Shown here in pieces: positions 62,592 to 64,000 of a stretch of 64,000 nucleotides of DNA (positions within the stretch are counted from its first letter, which is position 1; each line of letters begins with the position of its first letter). A program made the translations under genes and the position numbers. The stretch is from the NCBI GenBank assembly GCA_046329495.1, contig JAXLUO010000011.1:1-64000 (forward strand), in the 5' to 3' direction. Origin of the DNA: Bog-950 sp046329495 (lineage in GTDB: Bacteria > Bacteroidota > Bacteroidia > Chitinophagales > LD1). The notes under the pieces are model-generated. The model saw only the letters and a list, made by a program, of their open reading frames with translations. It was not told the origin of the DNA and did not search any database.

Positions 62592-63235
62592 GGCTTGGCA
62601 CTGTCGTATACAACAAAAATGCTTTTACTGCCACTTGGTTTTATAGTCGTGCCGCTTAGTGTATAGATGCGTAATTCCTTTCCGCTTTCCGTTTTGGTTG
62701 AATCAGCAGCGGTGTGATAAGTAGCAATTGCACGTATCAATTCGCCTTTCTTTTCGTCGTAGTATATCGAGTCCCATCCGGCAATGCCAGCGCCGTTTTC
62801 GTAGGTAAGTTTGGTAGGCTCTTTGGTTTTATTCAATTCGCAGGCAATTAATTGCACCGGTGCATTGGCATACCGGGTTAACAGCATTATTTCCTTAAAG
62901 CCGTTTTTATTAAGATCGCTCGTCCAACCGTTTAATACCTGTCCATGACGTTCGGTTATCAATACGGTATCTTTTTCGGCTTTCGTACGGCGAACTAACA
63001 TTACATGACCATCGCTGGGTTTGCCCCAGGCTAACACATCATAAACTTCTTGTTCGGTAATAGGCAGGGTTTGATGATACTCATAACTCACTTCCATGCC
63101 TTTTTGCATAGTTGTGTCGCCGGCTATAGCTACTGTATCAATAGTGCCAAAGGTATCTTGTTGAGAAGGGCCACCCGGTTGGGTACAGGCAGCTAAAAAC
63201 AATCCGGTAAAAAGTATAATTACTAAACGCGCCAT
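62588..63235 (-). CDS. Lipoprotein of unknown function
   Basis: Not recognised. From the ATG at 63235 a 215-residue lipoprotein with lipobox FLAAC (Cys about residue 17). The frame is open to 63268, but that extension lies over a perfect TATTTTTG -7 box and is unlikely. The mature part contains YEYHQTLPITEQEVYDVLAW, HVMLVRRTKAEKDTVLITER and GWTSDLNKNGFKEIMLLTR; the last is like an FG-GAP/VCBS-type D-x-N-x-D-G motif (DLNKNGF). I infer a small beta-propeller-like or calcium-binding surface protein, with low certainty. It follows carA on the same strand after 34 bases. Confidence 0.78.
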   Translation of the reverse strand: MARLVIILFTGLFLAACTQPGGPSQQDTFGTIDTVAIAGDTTMQKGMEVSYEYHQTLPITEQEVYDVLAWGKPSDGHVMLVRRTKAEKDTVLITERHGQVLNGWTSDLNKNGFKEIMLLTRYANAPVQLIACELNKTKEPTKLTYENGAGIAGWDSIYYDEKKGELIRAIATYHTAADSTKTESGKELRIYTLSGTTIKPSGSKSIFVVYDSAKP

Positions 63236-63243
63236 AATGCCTG

Positions 63244-63251
63244 CAAAAATA
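63244..63251 (-). promoter_or_regulatory. -7 box (TATTTTTG) of the lipoprotein gene
   Basis: 8/8 match to TAnnTTTG on the minus strand, 8 bases before the ATG at 63235. It supports that start codon. Confidence 0.55.
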
Positions 63252-63269
63252 AGCAATGGTGGCGGCAAT

Positions 63270-64000
63270 CTACTTTTTCATGTTCTCCAGAAACTGGTCG
63301 AACAGGTAGCGCGAATCGTGCGGACCCGGAGAACTTTCAGGGTGATACTGTACACTAAACGCTTTTTTACCTTTCAGGCGGATGCCTTCAATGGTATCAT
63401 CATTCAAATTCATGTGCGTTATCTCAATATCCTTCGATTGCTTAATCGCATCAGCCGAAACTGCAAAACCGTGGTTCTGCGAAGTTATCTCGCTACGGCC
63501 GGTCACCAGGTTTTTAACAGGGTGATTGATGCCACGATGGCCGTGGTGCATTTTGTACGTTGGTATGCCATTAGCTAAGGCCAGTAGCTGGTGGCCAAGG
63601 CAAATACCAAACAACGGTTTATCGGCATCACAAATTTCCTTTACTGTTTTTATAGCATAATCCATCGAGGCCGGGTCGCCGGGGCCATTGCTGATAAAAT
63701 ATCCATCCGGCTTAAACGCTTCCATTTCTTTGAAAGGCGTTTTAGCGTTAAACACGCGGGCGTAAACGCCACGGTCGGTCATGCACTTCAGTATGTTCGC
63801 CTTTATACCACAATCCAGAACCGCTACACGTACCGGTGCATCGGGGTTGCCGTAGTCATAGGTTTTTTCAGTGGTAACTTTTATAGCTAAATCTAAACCG
63901 TCCATATCAGGCACGGCTGCCAGTTGCTTTTTCAGCGCTTCCACATCAGTTGTTTCCGAACTGATAATGCAGTTCATAGCACCTTTGCTGCGCACGTGTA
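63270..64000 (-). CDS. carA: Carbamoyl-phosphate synthase small subunit (CarA), 3' part only
   Basis: The glutaminase subunit, which feeds ammonia to CarB for carbamoyl phosphate (arginine and pyrimidine synthesis). Only the C-terminal 242 or so residues are inside the window; the frame continues past the right edge (it reads HVRSKGAMNCII, the end of the N-terminal CarA domain). Class I glutamine amidotransferase triad: Cys in FGICLGHQLLALANG, and His and Glu in YHPESSPGP; GPGDPASMDYAI is also conserved. The tail ends FDQFLENMKK. Confidence 0.97.
   Translation of the reverse strand, partial: HVRSKGAMNCIISSETTDVEALKKQLAAVPDMDGLDLAIKVTTEKTYDYGNPDAPVRVAVLDCGIKANILKCMTDRGVYARVFNAKTPFKEMEAFKPDGYFISNGPGDPASMDYAIKTVKEICDADKPLFGICLGHQLLALANGIPTYKMHHGHRGINHPVKNLVTGRSEITSQNHGFAVSADAIKQSKDIEITHMNLNDDTIEGIRLKGKKAFSVQYHPESSPGPHDSRYLFDQFLENMKK

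Overview
The window is a stretch of chromosome from a member of the phylum Bacteroidota, probably Chitinophagales/Sphingobacteriales-like. The evidence is convergent: gliding-motility/T9SS C-terminal sorting domains on three secreted proteins, SprB repeats, a short 289-residue housekeeping sigma factor without region 1.1, families typical of the phylum (DUF4230, DUF5606, DUF4382), and repeated TAnnTTTG promoter -7 boxes with almost no Shine-Dalgarno sequences. Both ends cut genes: the 3' part of priA at the left and the 3' part of carA (minus strand) at the right.

Layout. 1-5.6 kb: priA end, a peroxiredoxin, a DUF4230-like membrane protein, and a secreted collagen-like protein ending in a C1q/TNF-like domain. 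6-19 kb: one 4351-residue secreted adhesin-like protein with about 47 SprB-type repeats and a T9SS type B sorting domain. 19-26.8 kb: M3 oligopeptidase, DUF5606 protein, MmcQ/YjbR protein, uvrB, a phasin-like protein with a histone H1-like tail, a YhhN-family membrane protein and an alpha/beta hydrolase. 27.2-31.8 kb: a second T9SS type B surface protein (1152 aa) and the primary sigma factor rpoD. 31.8-33.7 kb: a gene-free stretch filled with dispersed and tandem repeats, palindromes and hairpins.

33.7-36.6 kb: a tight minus-strand cassette ACP - ketoacyl-ACP synthase III - GT2 glycosyltransferase - GNAT acetyltransferase, probably for a modified surface glycan. 36.6-41.5 kb: a membrane PAS histidine kinase, then a sulfate-activation operon cysC-cysD-cysN-rhodanese. 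41.6-50.5 kb: a T9SS-exported hydrolase, an M20 amidohydrolase, pyrH-frr, an unknown secreted coiled-coil protein, a radical SAM/SPASM protein, a DUF4382 lipoprotein, tRNA-Leu(CAG) and two membrane proteins. 50.7-57.6 kb: two tandem fibre-like secreted proteins that share a nearly identical 1.15-kb block but differ at the C terminus; the second is split by a frameshift and overlaps a periplasmic SurA/PpiC-like foldase gene. 57.6-64 kb: an AT-rich M48 protease gene, eno, a small protein coupled to an ABC1/UbiB kinase, a lipoprotein and carA.

Housekeeping genes (uvrB, rpoD, pyrH, frr, eno, carA) are interleaved with large, repetitive secreted proteins. The most interesting material is the surface-protein set (collagen/C1q fusion, giant SprB-repeat protein, duplicated fibre pair with a linked foldase), the four-gene acyl/glycan cassette and the repeat-rich desert. 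No CRISPR, prophage, transposase or recognisable defence island was seen.
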